Source of the DNA: Dillenia suffruticosa
Lineage: Eukaryota; Streptophyta; Magnoliopsida; Dilleniales; Dilleniaceae
Reading direction: 5' to 3'
Length of the DNA stretch: 64,000 nucleotides
Assembly: GCA_033439265.1 (NCBI GenBank)
Contig: JAVTVX010000004.1
Coordinates: 18,117,701 to 18,181,700 of the forward strand
Each line of letters opens with the position of its first letter. Positions within the stretch are counted from its first letter, which is position 1. Both the position numbers and the translations under genes were made by a program. Under the pieces are notes generated by a model that worked only from the letters and a program-made list of their open reading frames with translations, did not search any database and was not told the origin of the DNA. Of the stretch, positions 45,587 to 60,015 are shown one piece after another.

Positions 45587-47186
45587 TTTGAGGGGGTTAT
45601 GGGGGTGTTGGGGAAGATGGGAAGACTGTATATTCAAATTCAACAGTCCCAATGTCCTGTGCTGTAACGAATGATTTGGTGGATTGCCTTGCATTCTAAT
45701 ACTTTATATAGGGATTACCCTAGCTTGAGGATAACTATTTTCACTAGAACTTTTGCACCCAAATTCAATCAAACTCAGTACGATTTAATATTTCTCCCAA
45801 ATTACTCCTTTTCTTAGTTTCACCGAAATATTCTCAACAAAATTCATTGAAAGTTGATAAGAATCAGACTAAGATTTCACCAAAATTATTTCACAGAGAA
45901 TAAAATATTTAGTACCTTCAACGTGCCTTGTTAGCTTTTCTTATCAGTTAGAAAATATTCGGTACCTTCAAGGTACCATGTCACCTGTATCTTGATTTGA
46001 ACCACTGAATTATTATTGTTTCTCAATGAATCTCACTCAAAATATTCACTTTATATTCTACAAGAAAATATTATATAGGTTCAAGATACCGTGTTATATG
46101 CGCAGTGAATTGAAAGAGACTCGCACCAAATATTCCCGTCATCTTCTATTATTTGTTTCCCTTTCTTTTTTTGTTTTATTCTTTATTTTTGCAAATAAAA
46201 ATAAAAAATTTGATGCACAAAAATTTTTAGAAAATTGGATATTTTAAAAGTTTGAGTTTGATTGCTTATAAAATATTTATTTTTTAGTTCCCATACGAAA
46301 AAAAAAAAGATTTTTCCCGACGGTCTTTTTTTAGCGTTTAAAGCAGACGCCACCAATATTTTTCTTTCCCCAAAATTATAGACAAAATCATCAGGGAAAT
46401 CAATTTTCTGCAATATTATAGAACTAAAATGTCGGGAAAAGTGGTTCCTAAAAAAAAAAATTTACCGGTGGTGGGAACTTTTGCCATCATTTCAGTAGAA
46501 AAACTGTGGTAGGTTTCAATGTTTTGACATTTCTTTTGTTGGCAAAGCAAATCCGACAACATTTACCTTAAATGTTGGGAAAGAATACATATATACATTA
46601 CATATATATAGAGAGAGAGAGAGAGGGAGAGAGGAGATTTCCCTATGTATTATTTAAATGACATTTTGCCCTCTTAGTCACAAGAACTGATACAATATAT
46701 CTTTGGCATCGAAAGAACGAATGAAATCTTTCGTACAAATATTTTCTATATTTGTTTTCTTTTATTGTTGTTGCAACATGTTTTACTTCAGGTGTTTTCT
46801 TCTACAGAAAAGATTTTATTCGAAACACCAATTGAGTATGATGTTGATACATTTATCCTCAAATCAATTTCTACAGTATTTAAATTCTATAGATATACTC
46901 TTAGAAAAATATTATGATGATGATTAGACTGTTGAGGAGATTTCAGCAAATGTCTCGGAGGGTCAAAATCCTCATGAATAGGAGGCCATTGTTGCATACT
47001 AGTGCTCAACACGTGAAAAGATAATAACATGCTTTATTTCATAAGATTTTGTTTTGTTTTTAATACTTACCATAATAATTGAAAATATTTCGCAGGAGAA
47101 GTCTAAGATAGTGATGTAGACTTGACTATAACAAACAGATATGTGCACTTGCGGCTCAAAGTTAGTTGCAAGGTGGATAAAGGAAT

Positions 47187-47778
47187 TGTAACACCAAAAA
47201 GAAAAAAAAAAGGGGACAAATGGAGACGCAGCGTTTTGGAGCAAAACGCTGCGTCCCCAAGTTTGGAGATTAGGGTTGGAAACCCTAATCCCTCCCTCTC
47301 TCTCTCTCTCTCTCTCACACTCCCGACCCTTCATTTCTTCCCCCCCACTGCGGCGCCGCTCTTCGCCGCGAGCTACGCTGCCATCGCCACCACCTTCATC
47401 TTCTTCTTCTTCTTCTTCTTCTTCTTCTTCTTCTTTCCCTCTCGGTTTCTCTCACAGCTTCTCTTCCTCTCGCGATCTCCCGCTCGATGTAGCTGCTGTT
47501 CACGCTCTAGTTGGGCATGACAGTGGAGGTCTGTGGCTAGAACTGTTACAAACTTTATAGACTTGCGTTGTTCTGGATGTTGGCTGTGGTATTTGTTAAT
47601 TTTAGAGAGGTCGGGATGGCCATTTGTTTAAATTACAGGTTGATTTTGAATATACAATTTTATTTGTATATGGGAAACCTCTAATTTATGGGGAGATTTT
47701 GTCCGATTTTCTATAAAAATACAGCCGACATCCAGGGGCAACGGGCGGTTGTTCACGATCCCGGTTCGGGGCGTGACA
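47187..47778 (+). mobile_element. Internally deleted gypsy LTR, unit 4
   Basis: 592 bp; shorter (CT)n and (CTT)n tracts than in unit 2. Confidence 0.75.
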
Positions 47779-48034
47779 TTTTCAGCCAAGCGAATACATG
47801 CGTAATGAAAATAGGTCTTATTTAATTGGAAAAAATAGAAAAAAATGAGTTGTTCATGAAAAAATCCAACTACAGTCAATGTATTTAATCTTTTAAGGAT
47901 TTATTTTTAAGAAATGTACAGAACTTTCCATGGATTCTTATGGACTAGATTTAATTTTTATTTTTAAGGGGTTAAATGTTTAGTACAATACCCAATTTGG
48001 TGAGCTCAACATAGTGTTTCTTTTTGTAGGAACC

Positions 48035-48187
48035 ATGCCGCCTAGACGAAGGACGAGGAATATTAATGAGATTCCTCCTCCTGAGCGCGAGAATGAATCA
48101 TCCTCACATGCTCCAACTCCTCTTCTAGCTGCCATAATGCGGCGGTTGTTATGTGCTCGACGGGAGAGTCGGGACGTGACAATGTAA
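48035..48187 (+). CDS. gag: Truncated gypsy gag, unit 4
   Basis: Same remnant. The leader before it carries CCAATTTGG in place of CCAATCTGG. Confidence 0.5.
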   Translation: MPPRRRTRNINEIPPPERENESSSHAPTPLLAAIMRRLLCARRESRDVTM

Positions 48188-48752
48188 CTGTTGAATAACT
48201 TATTAGAATCAATACCAGTGAGGATGGCAGCATTGCCAAAGCTGCTAATGTTTTCTTTAGTCTTTTATAGTAACTGTTGAAGGCATATGAGGTGCGATCC
48301 TTGACAGTATTAGGCTCACAACAAGGTGTTTCGGTTGAATCTCAGTCTTGTGCTGTCTACAGCACCGGCCCGATGCTGCTGGCATCGCTGTATAACATAT
48401 CTGTTCTCGTGTAACTAAAAACTTCTTGTGAATTAGAATTTATGAAACGAACATGAAGGGTTGGTTGAATCTCGGTCTAGAGCTGTCTGCAGCACCGGCC
48501 CGATGCTGCCAGCATCGCTGCACAACACATTTGTCCTTGTGCAACTAAAAGCTCTATGTGTATTAGAATTTAGGCAATGAACATGAAGGGAAAAAAAATA
48601 AAAAACTAGACAAAGTGTCATCTTTTGTGCTTTGGCATGACTCTAAACCAAACTAAGATGAGCATCGGCTATTTTATTTCACCTAATTCTGTTGCAATAG
48701 ATAAAACAATAAAATGAGCAACTAATACTGTTGACCAAAGATGAGGATGCAT
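48180..48752 (-). pseudogene. Decayed X8 paralogue, gene B copy 4
   Basis: Exon 1 at 48752-48683; same lesions, plus one private substitution near 48411. Confidence 0.75.
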
Positions 48753-50020
48753 TTTGAAGGGCATTGGGGATGATGGTAAGAGTAGCAAATGGTTGGGTGG
48801 ATAAGCTTGCATCATTATATAATATTTACGGATTGAGGCGTTATATGTAAATATATTTGTTGGACCCAAAATTTTTCAGACCTTTATTATTTTTCGGTTA
48901 TATTTATTCTGTTTTTACTCAAATAGTGTAATTGTGATTGCAGATTTGAAATAAAGAGAATATTTGGAATTAGGTACAAAATCTACCTGATCTCAAAGTC
49001 CCACACCAAGGTCATAGCAATACAAGCTAGTCTCGAACTCTAAGTGAAATTTCAAGTTAATTGAACTCAAGATCCAAGGCAATTCGCTAGTTCTTGCCCA
49101 ACAGCAAAGAAATTGGTTGAAAATTGGTAAAAATTAGAACAATATTTCACCAAAATATTGTCGCCCAGAAGAAAATAGTTAGTGCGTTTACGGTACTATC
49201 ATCTCTAACCTGACTTAAATCTATCAATGAAAGCTTGTTCCAATTGTTTACTTCATCTTCTACAAGAAAATATTCAATACTTTTCAGATACCATATTATC
49301 TATGGCTTGAATTGAGTCACTGAATTGTTACCATATTATCTATATCTTGAATTGAGTCACTGAATTGTTACCATTTATCTATGACATTCATTTAGAAATT
49401 CACTTTATCTTGCATGACAAAATATTCGATATCCTCAAGATACCATATTTTATGTACAGAATCATGCGATTGTTATTGCTTACCAAGGAGACTTGCACCA
49501 AACATTCACTTCACCTTTTGTTTTTTCTTTTTCTTTTTATTATAAATTTTTACTTCAAAGAATGACATAAAAATAAAAAATTGCATGTATGAAAATTTTT
49601 AGAAAATTGGATATGTGAAAAAGTTTGAGTTTGATAATTTATTAAAAAAAAAATCATTTTTGTTCATTGTTTTTAGTATCCATGTAATAGTTTGAGATAT
49701 TACAATTATTATTGTGAGATCGTATTTTTATTAGAAATTATAAGCTAGGTTGTTTCGCAACTTGGTTCCCTTTAAAATCATTTATGTTTACTCAAAATTC
49801 ATGTAACTTTTGAATGCTATTCAGAATGTGAACTCGATCATGTAATTTTCAATCACTTCATAAACTCAAGATGTATGACACTCTTTACTTATTTATATTG
49901 ACTTCAAAGGTAAATGTCGATCTCACTAACTTCTTTCCAATGAGTTGGAGATATGATCCATTGAACAGGATAAAACCATGCTTCCATACTCAATTATTCC
50001 ATGCCTCTTGAACCATTGAA

Positions 50021-50588
50021 TCAGAAAATCACCTCATAGTGGCAATCACCAACACCTACAAGGAAAAAAAATTTGGAGGAAAAATAAAAATAAAATGAGT
50101 TGTTGATGAAAAAAAATCCAACCATAGTTGATTTAGTGTAACTGTTGACAGAAAAACTTACTGGGATCATCATGAACGATGTGGGCAGTATTTCCAAAGT
50201 CGCAAGTGCCACCAACATTCCTGAAGTATTTGTAGTAATCGTTGAACGCATAGGAGGCATGCGACTCGAGATCGTTAGGCTCATGGCAAGGCTGGTCTGG
50301 TTGAAGCATTATGCAGTTAGCACCATGGCTGCAAGCCCAGTTTAGAGCTCTCTCCAATGCGATGGTCGATGCATCACGTCTTGCTATGCACCAGTGTGGG
50401 TGTTCTGCATCTAAAATGTTCATGAATTAGAATTATGCGAAGATCATAAAGAAGAAGAAGAATGTGACATCTTTGGCATGAGTTTAGATCAAATTAAGAT
50501 GAGTATTGGCTATTTTACCTGACGGTATCGCAATAGATAAACAAATGAGAAGAGAAACTAGCATCATTGACAAAAGATAAGAACGCAT
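50021..50588 (-). CDS. X8/CBM43 protein, gene A copy 5
   Basis: Exons 50588-50519, 50410-50162 and 50055-50021, with the same 117-residue product. Confidence 0.87.
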
Positions 50589-52188
50589 TTTGAGGGGGTT
50601 ATGGGGGTGTTGGGGAAGATGGGAAGACTGTATATTCAAATTCAACAGTCCCAATGTCCTGTGCTGTAACGAATGATTTGGTGGATTGCCTTGCATTCTA
50701 ATACTTTATATAGGGATTACCCTAGCTTGAGGATAACTATTTTCACTAGAACTTTTGCACCCAAATTCAATCAAACTCAGTACGATTTAATATTTCTCCC
50801 AAATTACTCCTTTTCTTAGTTTCACCGAAATATTCTCAACAAAATTCATTGAAAGTTGATAAGAATCAGACTAAGATTTCACCAAAATTATTTCACAGAG
50901 AATAAAATATTTAGTACCTTCAACGTGCCTTGTTAGCTTTTCTTATCAGTTAGAAAATATTCGGTACCTTCAAGGTACCATGTCACCTGTATCTTGATTT
51001 GAACCACTGAATTATTATTGTTTCTCAATGAATCTCACTCAAAATATTCACTTTATATTCTACAAGAAAATATTATATAGGTTCAAGATACCGTGTTATA
51101 TGCGCAGTGAATTGAAAGAGACTCGCACCAAATATTCCCGTCATCTTCTATTATTTGTTTCCCTTTCTTTTTTTGTTTTATTCTTTATTTTTGCAAATAA
51201 AAATAAAAAATTTGATGCACAAAAATTTTTAGAAAATTGGATATTTTAAAAGTTTGAGTTTGATTGCTTATAAAATATTTATTTTTTAGTTCCCATACGA
51301 AAAAAAAAAAGATTTTTCCCGACGGTCTTTTTTTAGCGTTTAAAGCAGACGCCACCAATATTTTTCTTTCCCCAAAATTATAGACAAAATCATCAGGGAA
51401 ATCAATTTTCTGCAATATTATAGAACTAAAATGTCGGGAAAAGTGGTTCCTAAAAAAAAAAATTTACCGGTGGTGGGAACTTTTGCCATCATTTCAGTAG
51501 AAAAACTGTGGTAGGTTTCAATGTTTTGACATTTCTTTTGTTGGCAAAGCAAATCCGACAACATTTACCTTAAATGTTGGGAAAGAATACATATATACAT
51601 TACATATATATAGAGAGAGAGAGAGAGGGAGAGAGGAGATTTCCCTATGTATTATTTAAATGACATTTTGCCCTCTTAGTCACAAGAACTGATACAATAT
51701 ATCTTTGGCATCGAAAGAACGAATGAAATCTTTCGTACAAATATTTTCTATATTTGTTTTCTTTTATTGTTGTTGCAACATGTTTTACTTCAGGTGTTTT
51801 CTTCTACAGAAAAGATTTTATTCGAAACACCAATTGAGTATGATGTTGATACATTTATCCTCAAATCAATTTCTACAGTATTTAAATTCTATAGATATAC
51901 TCTTAGAAAAATATTATGATGATGATTAGACTGTTGAGGAGATTTCAGCAAATGTCTCGGAGGGTCAAAATCCTCATGAATAGGAGGCCATTGTTGCATA
52001 CTAGTGCTCAACACGTGAAAAGATAATAACATGCTTTATTTCATAAGATTTTGTTTTGTTTTTAATACTTACCATAATAATTGAAAATATTTCGCAGGAG
52101 AAGTCTAAGATAGTGATGTAGACTTGACTATAACAAACAGATATGTGCACTTGCGGCTCAAAGTTAGTTGCAAGGTGGATAAAGGAAT

Positions 52189-52780
52189 TGTAACACCAAA
52201 AAGAAAAAAAAAAGGGGACAAATGGAGACGCAGCGTTTTGGAGCAAAACGCTGCGTCCCCAAGTTTGGAGATTAGGGTTGGAAACCCTAATCCCTCCCTC
52301 TCTCTCTCTCTCTCTCTCACACTCCCGACCCTTCATTTCTTCCCCCCCACTGCGGCGCCGCTCTTCGCCGCGAGCTACGCTGCCATCGCCACCACCTTCA
52401 TCTTCTTCTTCTTCTTCTTCTTCTTCTTCTTCTTCTTTCCCTCTCGGTTTCTCTCACAGCTTCTCTTCCTCTCGCGATCTCCCGCTCGATGTAGCTGCTG
52501 TTCACGCTCTAGTTGGGCATGACAGTGGAGGTCTGTGGCTAGAACTGTTACAAACTTTATAGACTTGCGTTGTTCTGGATGTTGGCTGTGGTATTTGTTA
52601 ATTTTAGAGAGGTCGGGATGGCCATTTGTTTAAATTACAGGTTGATTTTGAATATACAATTTTATTTGTATATGGGAAACCTCTAATTTATGGGGAGATT
52701 TTGTCCGATTTTCTATAAAAATACAGCCGACATCCAGGGGCAACGGGCGGTTGTTCACGATCCCGGTTCGGGGCGTGACA
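52189..52780 (+). mobile_element. Internally deleted gypsy LTR, unit 5
   Basis: 592 bp, matching unit 4 in tract lengths. Confidence 0.75.
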
Positions 52781-53036
52781 TTTTCAGCCAAGCGAATACA
52801 TGCGTAATGAAAATAGGTCTTATTTAATTGGAAAAAATAGAAAAAAATGAGTTGTTCATGAAAAAATCCAACTACAGTCAATGTATTTAATCTTTTAAGG
52901 ATTTATTTTTAAGAAATGTACAGAACTTTCCATGGATTCTTATGGACTAGATTTAATTTTTATTTTTAAGGGGTTAAATGTTTAGTACAATACCCAATTT
53001 GGTGAGCTCAACATAGTGTTTCTTTTTGTAGGAACC

Positions 53037-53189
53037 ATGCCGCCTAGACGAAGGACGAGGAATATTAATGAGATTCCTCCTCCTGAGCGCGAGAATGAAT
53101 CATCCTCACATGCTCCAACTCCTCTTCTAGCTGCCATAATGCGGCGGTTGTTATGTGCTCGACGGGAGAGTCGGGACGTGACAATGTAA
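53037..53189 (+). CDS. gag: Truncated gypsy gag, unit 5
   Basis: Same remnant, with the unit 4 type leader. Confidence 0.5.
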   Translation: MPPRRRTRNINEIPPPERENESSSHAPTPLLAAIMRRLLCARRESRDVTM

Positions 53190-53754
53190 CTGTTGAATAA
53201 CTTATTAGAATCAATACCAGTGAGGATGGCAGCATTGCCAAAGCTGCTAATGTTTTCTTTAGTCTTTTATAGTAACTGTTGAAGGCATATGAGGTGCGAT
53301 CCTTGACAGTATTAGGCTCACAACAAGGTGTTTCGGTTGAATCTCAGTCTTGTGCTGTCTACAGCACCGGCCCGATGCTGCTGGCATCGCTGTATAACAT
53401 ATCTGTTCTCGTGCAACTAAAAACTTCTTGTGAATTAGAATTTATGAAACGAACATGAAGGGTTGGTTGAATCTCGGTCTAGAGCTGTCTGCAGCACCGG
53501 CCCGATGCTGCCAGCATCGCTGCACAACACATTTGTCCTTGTGCAACTAAAAGCTCTATGTGTATTAGAATTTAGGCAATGAACATGAAGGGAAAAAAAA
53601 TAAAAAACTAGACAAAGTGTCATCTTTTGTGCTTTGGCATGACTCTAAACCAAACTAAGATGAGCATCGGCTATTTTATTTCACCTAATTCTGTTGCAAT
53701 AGATAAAACAATAAAATGAGCAACTAATACTGTTGACCAAAGATGAGGATGCAT
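53182..53754 (-). pseudogene. Decayed X8 paralogue, gene B copy 5
   Basis: Exon 1 at 53754-53685; same lesions. Confidence 0.75.
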
Positions 53755-55022
53755 TTTGAAGGGCATTGGGGATGATGGTAAGAGTAGCAAATGGTTGGGT
53801 GGATAAGCTTGCATCATTATATAATATTTACGGATTGAGGCGTTATATGTAAATATATTTGTTGGACCCAAAATTTTTCAGACCTTTATTATTTTTCGGT
53901 TATATTTATTCTGTTTTTACTCAAATAGTGTAATTGTGATTGCAGATTTGAAATAAAGAGAATATTTGGAATTAGGTACAAAATCTACCTGATCTCAAAG
54001 TCCCACACCAAGGTCATAGCAATACAAGCTAGTCTCGAACTCTAAGTGAAATTTCAAGTTAATTGAACTCAAGATCCAAGGCAATTCGCTAGTTCTTGCC
54101 CAACAGCAAAGAAATTGGTTGAAAATTGGTAAAAATTAGAACAATATTTCACCAAAATATTGTCGCCCAGAAGAAAATAGTTAGTGCGTTTACGGTACTA
54201 TCATCTCTAACCTGACTTAAATCTATCAATGAAAGCTTGTTCCAATTGTTTACTTCATCTTCTACAAGAAAATATTCAATACTTTTCAGATACCATATTA
54301 TCTATGGCTTGAATTGAGTCACTGAATTGTTACCATATTATCTATATCTTGAATTGAGTCACTGAATTGTTACCATTTATCTATGACATTCATTTAGAAA
54401 TTCACTTTATCTTGCATGACAAAATATTCGATATCCTCAAGATACCATATTTTATGTACAGAATCATGCGATTGTTATTGCTTACCAAGGAGACTTGCAC
54501 CAAACATTCACTTCACCTTTTGTTTTTTCTTTTTCTTTTTATTATAAATTTTTACTTCAAAGAATGACATAAAAATAAAAAATTGCATGTATGAAAATTT
54601 TTAGAAAATTGGATATGTGAAAAAGTTTGAGTTTGATAATTTATTAAAAAAAAAATCATTTTTGTTCATTGTTTTTAGTATCCATGTAATAGTTTGAGAT
54701 ATTACAATTATTATTGTGAGATCGTATTTTTATTAGAAATTATAAGCTAGGTTGTTTCGCAACTTGGTTCCCTTTAAAATCATTTATGTTTACTCAAAAT
54801 TCATGTAACTTTTGAATGCTATTCAGAATGTGAACTCGATCATGTAATTTTCAATCACTTCATAAACTCAAGATGTATGACACTCTTTACTTATTTATAT
54901 TGACTTCAAAGGTAAATGTCGATCTCACTAACTTCTTTCCAATGAGTTGGAGATATGATCCATTGAACAGGATAAAACCATGCTTCCATACTCAATTATT
55001 CCATGCCTCTTGAACCATTGAA

Positions 55023-55590
55023 TCAGAAAATCACCTCATAGTGGCAATCACCAACACCTACAAGGAAAAAAAATTTGGAGGAAAAATAAAAATAAAATGA
55101 GTTGTTGATGAAAAAAAATCCAACCATAGTTGATTTAGTGTAACTGTTGACAGAAAAACTTACTGGGATCATCATGAACGATGTGGGCAGTATTTCCAAA
55201 GTCGCAAGTGCCACCAACATTCCTGAAGTATTTGTAGTAATCGTTGAACGCATAGGAGGCATGCGACTCGAGATCGTTAGGCTCATGGCAAGGCTGGTCT
55301 GGTTGAAGCATTATGCAGTTAGCACCATGGCTGCAAGCCCAGTTTAGAGCTCTCTCCAATGCGATGGTCGATGCATCACGTCTTGCTATGCACCAGTGTG
55401 GGTGTTCTGCATCTAAAATGTTCATGAATTAGAATTATGCGAAGATCATAAAGAAGAAGAAGAATGTGACATCTTTGGCATGAGTTTAGATCAAATTAAG
55501 ATGAGTATTGGCTATTTTACCTGACGGTATCGCAATAGATAAACAAATGAGAAGAGAAACTAGCATCATTGACAAAAGATAAGAACGCAT
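55023..55590 (-). CDS. X8/CBM43 protein, gene A copy 6
   Basis: Exons 55590-55521, 55412-55164 and 55057-55023; product unchanged. Confidence 0.87.
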
Positions 55591-57190
55591 TTTGAGGGGG
55601 TTATGGGGGTGTTGGGGAAGATGGGAAGACTGTATATTCAAATTCAACAGTCCCAATGTCCTGTGCTGTAACGAATGATTTGGTGGATTGCCTTGCATTC
55701 TAATACTTTATATAGGGATTACCCTAGCTTGAGGATAACTATTTTCACTAGAACTTTTGCACCCAAATTCAATCAAACTCAGTACGATTTAATATTTCTC
55801 CCAAATTACTCCTTTTCTTAGTTTCACCGAAATATTCTCAACAAAATTCATTGAAAGTTGATAAGAATCAGACTAAGATTTCACCAAAATTATTTCACAG
55901 AGAATAAAATATTTAGTACCTTCAACGTGCCTTGTTAGCTTTTCTTATCAGTTAGAAAATATTCGGTACCTTCAAGGTACCATGTCACCTGTATCTTGAT
56001 TTGAACCACTGAATTATTATTGTTTCTCAATGAATCTCACTCAAAATATTCACTTTATATTCTACAAGAAAATATTATATAGGTTCAAGATACCGTGTTA
56101 TATGCGCAGTGAATTGAAAGAGACTCGCACCAAATATTCCCGTCATCTTCTATTATTTGTTTCCCTTTCTTTTTTTGTTTTATTCTTTATTTTTGCAAAT
56201 AAAAATAAAAAATTTGATGCACAAAAATTTTTAGAAAATTGGATATTTTAAAAGTTTGAGTTTGATTGCTTATAAAATATTTATTTTTTAGTTCCCATAC
56301 GAAAAAAAAAAAGATTTTTCCCGACGGTCTTTTTTTAGCGTTTAAAGCAGACGCCACCAATATTTTTCTTTCCCCAAAATTATAGACAAAATCATCAGGG
56401 AAATCAATTTTCTGCAATATTATAGAACTAAAATGTCGGGAAAAGTGGTTCCTAAAAAAAAAAATTTACCGGTGGTGGGAACTTTTGCCATCATTTCAGT
56501 AGAAAAACTGTGGTAGGTTTCAATGTTTTGACATTTCTTTTGTTGGCAAAGCAAATCCGACAACATTTACCTTAAATGTTGGGAAAGAATACATATATAC
56601 ATTACATATATATAGAGAGAGAGAGAGAGGGAGAGAGGAGATTTCCCTATGTATTATTTAAATGACATTTTGCCCTCTTAGTCACAAGAACTGATACAAT
56701 ATATCTTTGGCATCGAAAGAACGAATGAAATCTTTCGTACAAATATTTTCTATATTTGTTTTCTTTTATTGTTGTTGCAACATGTTTTACTTCAGGTGTT
56801 TTCTTCTACAGAAAAGATTTTATTCGAAACACCAATTGAGTATGATGTTGATACATTTATCCTCAAATCAATTTCTACAGTATTTAAATTCTATAGATAT
56901 ACTCTTAGAAAAATATTATGATGATGATTAGACTGTTGAGGAGATTTCAGCAAATGTCTCGGAGGGTCAAAATCCTCATGAATAGGAGGCCATTGTTGCA
57001 TACTAGTGCTCAACACGTGAAAAGATAATAACATGCTTTATTTCATAAGATTTTGTTTTGTTTTTAATACTTACCATAATAATTCAAAATATTTCGTAGG
57101 AGAAGTCTAAGATAGTGATGTAGACTTGACTATAACAAACAGATATGTGCACTTGCGGCTCAAAGTTAGTTGCAAGGTGGATAAAGGAAT

Positions 57191-57786
57191 TGTAACACCA
57201 AAAAGAAAAAAAAAAGGGGGACAAATGGAGACGCAGCGTTTTGGAGCAAAACGCTGCGTCCCCAAGTTTGGAGATTAGGGTTGGAAACCCTAATCCCTCC
57301 CTCTCTCTCTCTCTCTCTCTCACACTCCCGACCCTTCATTTCTTCCCCCCCACTGCGGCGCCGCTCTTCGCCGCGAGCTACGCTGCCATCGCCACCACCT
57401 TCATCTTCTTCTTCTTCTTCTTCTTCTTCTTCTTCTTCTTCTTTCCCTCTCGGTTTCTCTCACAGCTTCTCTTCCTCTCGCGATCTCCCGCTCGATGTAG
57501 CTGCTGTTCACGCTCTAGTTGGGCATGACAGTGGAGGTCTGTGGCTAGAACTGTTACAAACTTTATAGACTTGCGTTGTTCTGGATGTTGGCTGTGGTAT
57601 TTGTTAATTTTAGAGAGGTCGGGATGGCCATTTGTTTAAATTACAGGTTGATTTTGAATATACAAGTTTATTTGTATATGGGAAACCTCTAATTTATGGG
57701 GAGATTTTGTCCGATTTTCTATAAAAATACAGCCGACATCCAGGGGCAACGGGCGGTTGTTCACGATCCCGGTTCGGGGCGTGACA
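57191..57786 (+). mobile_element. Internally deleted gypsy LTR, unit 6
   Basis: 596 bp; (CTT)n one triplet longer than in units 4-5. Confidence 0.75.
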
Positions 57787-58042
57787 TTTTCAGCCAAGCG
57801 AATACATGCGTAATGAAAATAGGTCTTATTTAATTGGAAAAAATAGAAAAAAATGAGTTGTTCATGAAAAAATCCAACTACAGTCAATGTATTTAATCTT
57901 TTAAGGATTTATTTTTAAGAAATGTACAGAACTTTCCATGGATTCTTATGGACTAGATTTAATTTTTATTTTTAAGGGGTTAAATGTTTAGTACAATACC
58001 CAATCTGGTGAGCTCAACATAGTGTTTCTTTTTGTAGGAACC

Positions 58043-58195
58043 ATGCCGCCTAGACGAAGGACGAGGAATATTAATGAGATTCCTCCTCCTGAGCGCGAGA
58101 ATGAATCATCCTCACATGCTCCAACTCCTCTTCTAGCTGCCATAATGCGGCGGTTGTTATGTGCTCGACGGGAGAGTCGGGACGTGACAATGTAA
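58043..58195 (+). CDS. gag: Truncated gypsy gag, unit 6
   Basis: Same remnant. Confidence 0.5.
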   Translation: MPPRRRTRNINEIPPPERENESSSHAPTPLLAAIMRRLLCARRESRDVTM

Positions 58196-58760
58196 CTGTT
58201 GAATAACTTATTAGAATCAATACCAGTGAGGATGGCAGCATTGCCAAAGCTGCTAATGTTTTCTTTAGTCTTTTATAGTAACTGTTGAAGGCATATGAGG
58301 TGCGATCCTTGACAGTATTAGGCTCACAACAAGGTGTTTCGGTTGAATCTCAGTCTTGTGCTGTCTACAGCACCGGCCCGATGCTGCTGGCATCGCTGTA
58401 TAACATATCTGTTCTCGTGCAACTAAAAACTTCTTGTGAATTAGAATTTATGAAACGAACATGAAGGGTTGGTTGAATCTCGGTCTAGAGCTGTCTGCAG
58501 CACCGGCCCGATGCTGCCAGCATCGCTGCACAACACATTTGTCCTTGTGCAACTAAAAGCTCTATGTGTATTAGAATTTAGGCAATGAACATGAAGGGAA
58601 AAAAAATAAAAAACTAGACAAAGTGTCATCTTTTGTGCTTTGGCATGACTCTAAACCAAACTAAGATGAGCATCGGCTATTTTATTTCACCTAATTCTGT
58701 TGCAATAGATAAAACAATAAAATGAGCAACTAATACTGTTGACCAAAGATGAGGATGCAT
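58188..58760 (-). pseudogene. Decayed X8 paralogue, gene B copy 6
   Basis: Exon 1 at 58760-58691; same lesions. Confidence 0.75.
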
Positions 58761-60015
58761 TTTGAAGGGCATTGGGGATGATGGTAAGAGTAGCAAATGG
58801 TTGGGTGGATAAGCTTGCATCATTATATAATATTTACGGATTGAGGCGTTATATGTAAATATATTTGTTGGACCCAAAATTTTTCAGACCTTTATTATTT
58901 TTCGGTTATATTTATTCTGTTTTTACTCAAATAGTGTAATTGTGATTGCAGATTTGATTTGGAATTAGGTACAAAATCTACCTGATCTCAAAGTCCCACA
59001 CCAAGGTCATAGCAATACAAGCTAGTCTCGAACTCTAAGTGAAATTTCAAGTTAATTGAACTCAAGATCCAAGGCAATTCGCTAGTTCTTGCCCAACAGC
59101 AAAGAAATTGGTTGAAAATTGGTAAAAATTAGAACAATATTTCACCAAAATATTGTCGCCCAGAAGAAAATAGTTAGTGCGTTTACGGTACTATCATCTC
59201 TAACCTGACTTAAATCTATCAATGAAAGCTTGTTCCAATTGTTCACTTCATCTTCTACGAGAAAATATTCAATACTTTTCAGATACCATATTATCTATGG
59301 CTTGAATTGAGTCACTGAATTGTTACCATATTATCTATATCTTGAATTGAGTCACTGAATTGTTACCATTTATCTATGACATTCATTTAGAAATTCACTT
59401 TATCTTGCATGACAAAATATTCGATATCCTCAAGATACCATATTTTATGTACAGAATCATGCGATTGTTATTGCTTACCAAGGAGACTTGCACCAAACAT
59501 TCACTTCACCTTTTGTTTTTTCTTTTTCTTTTTATTATAAATTTTTACTTCAAAGAATGACATAAAAATAAAAAATTGCATGTATGAAAATTTTTAGAAA
59601 ATTGGATATGTGAAAAAGTTTGAGTTTGATAATTTATTAAAAAAAAAATCATTTTTGTTCATTGTTTTTGGTATCCATGTAATAGTTTGAGATATTACAA
59701 TTATTATTGTGAGATCGTATTTTTATTAGAAATTATAAGCTAGGTTGTTTCGCAACTTGGTTCCCTTTAAAATCATTTATGTTTACTCAAAATTCATGTA
59801 ACTTTTGAATGCTATTCAGAATGTGAACTCGATCATGTAATTTTCAATCACTTCATAAACTCAAGATGTATGACACTCTTTACTTATTTATATTGACTTC
59901 AAAGGTAAATGTCGATCTCACTAACTTCTTTCCAATGAGTTGGAGATATGATCCATTGAACAGGATAAAACCATGCTTCCATACTCAATTATTCCATGCC
60001 TCTTGAACCATTGAA

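Larger units (their letters stand above)
44129..49130. repeat. Array unit 4
   Basis: Body variants shared with unit 5: CGTACAAAT (about 46734), AATTGAAAATATTTCG (about 47078), ACAATTTTATTTG (about 47655), CCAATTTGG (about 47993) and a shorter (CT)n. Private change GTGTAACTAAAAAC at about 48410. Confidence 0.9.
49131..54132. repeat. Array unit 5
   Basis: Left part shares TTGTTTACTTC, CTACAAGAAAA and TTTTTAGTATCC (about 49245-49680) with unit 6. From about 46700-equivalent on, it follows unit 4. This mosaic suggests unequal exchange or gene conversion between neighbours. Confidence 0.9.
54133..59125. repeat. Array unit 6
   Basis: Left part like unit 5 (TTGTTTACTTC, TTTTTAGTATCC) and CGTACAAAT like units 4-5, but ACAAGTTTATTTG and CCAATCTGG like units 1-3. 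TTTCGTAGG near 57095 is private among units. Its right end lacks the 13-bp insertion, as in unit 1. Confidence 0.9.
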
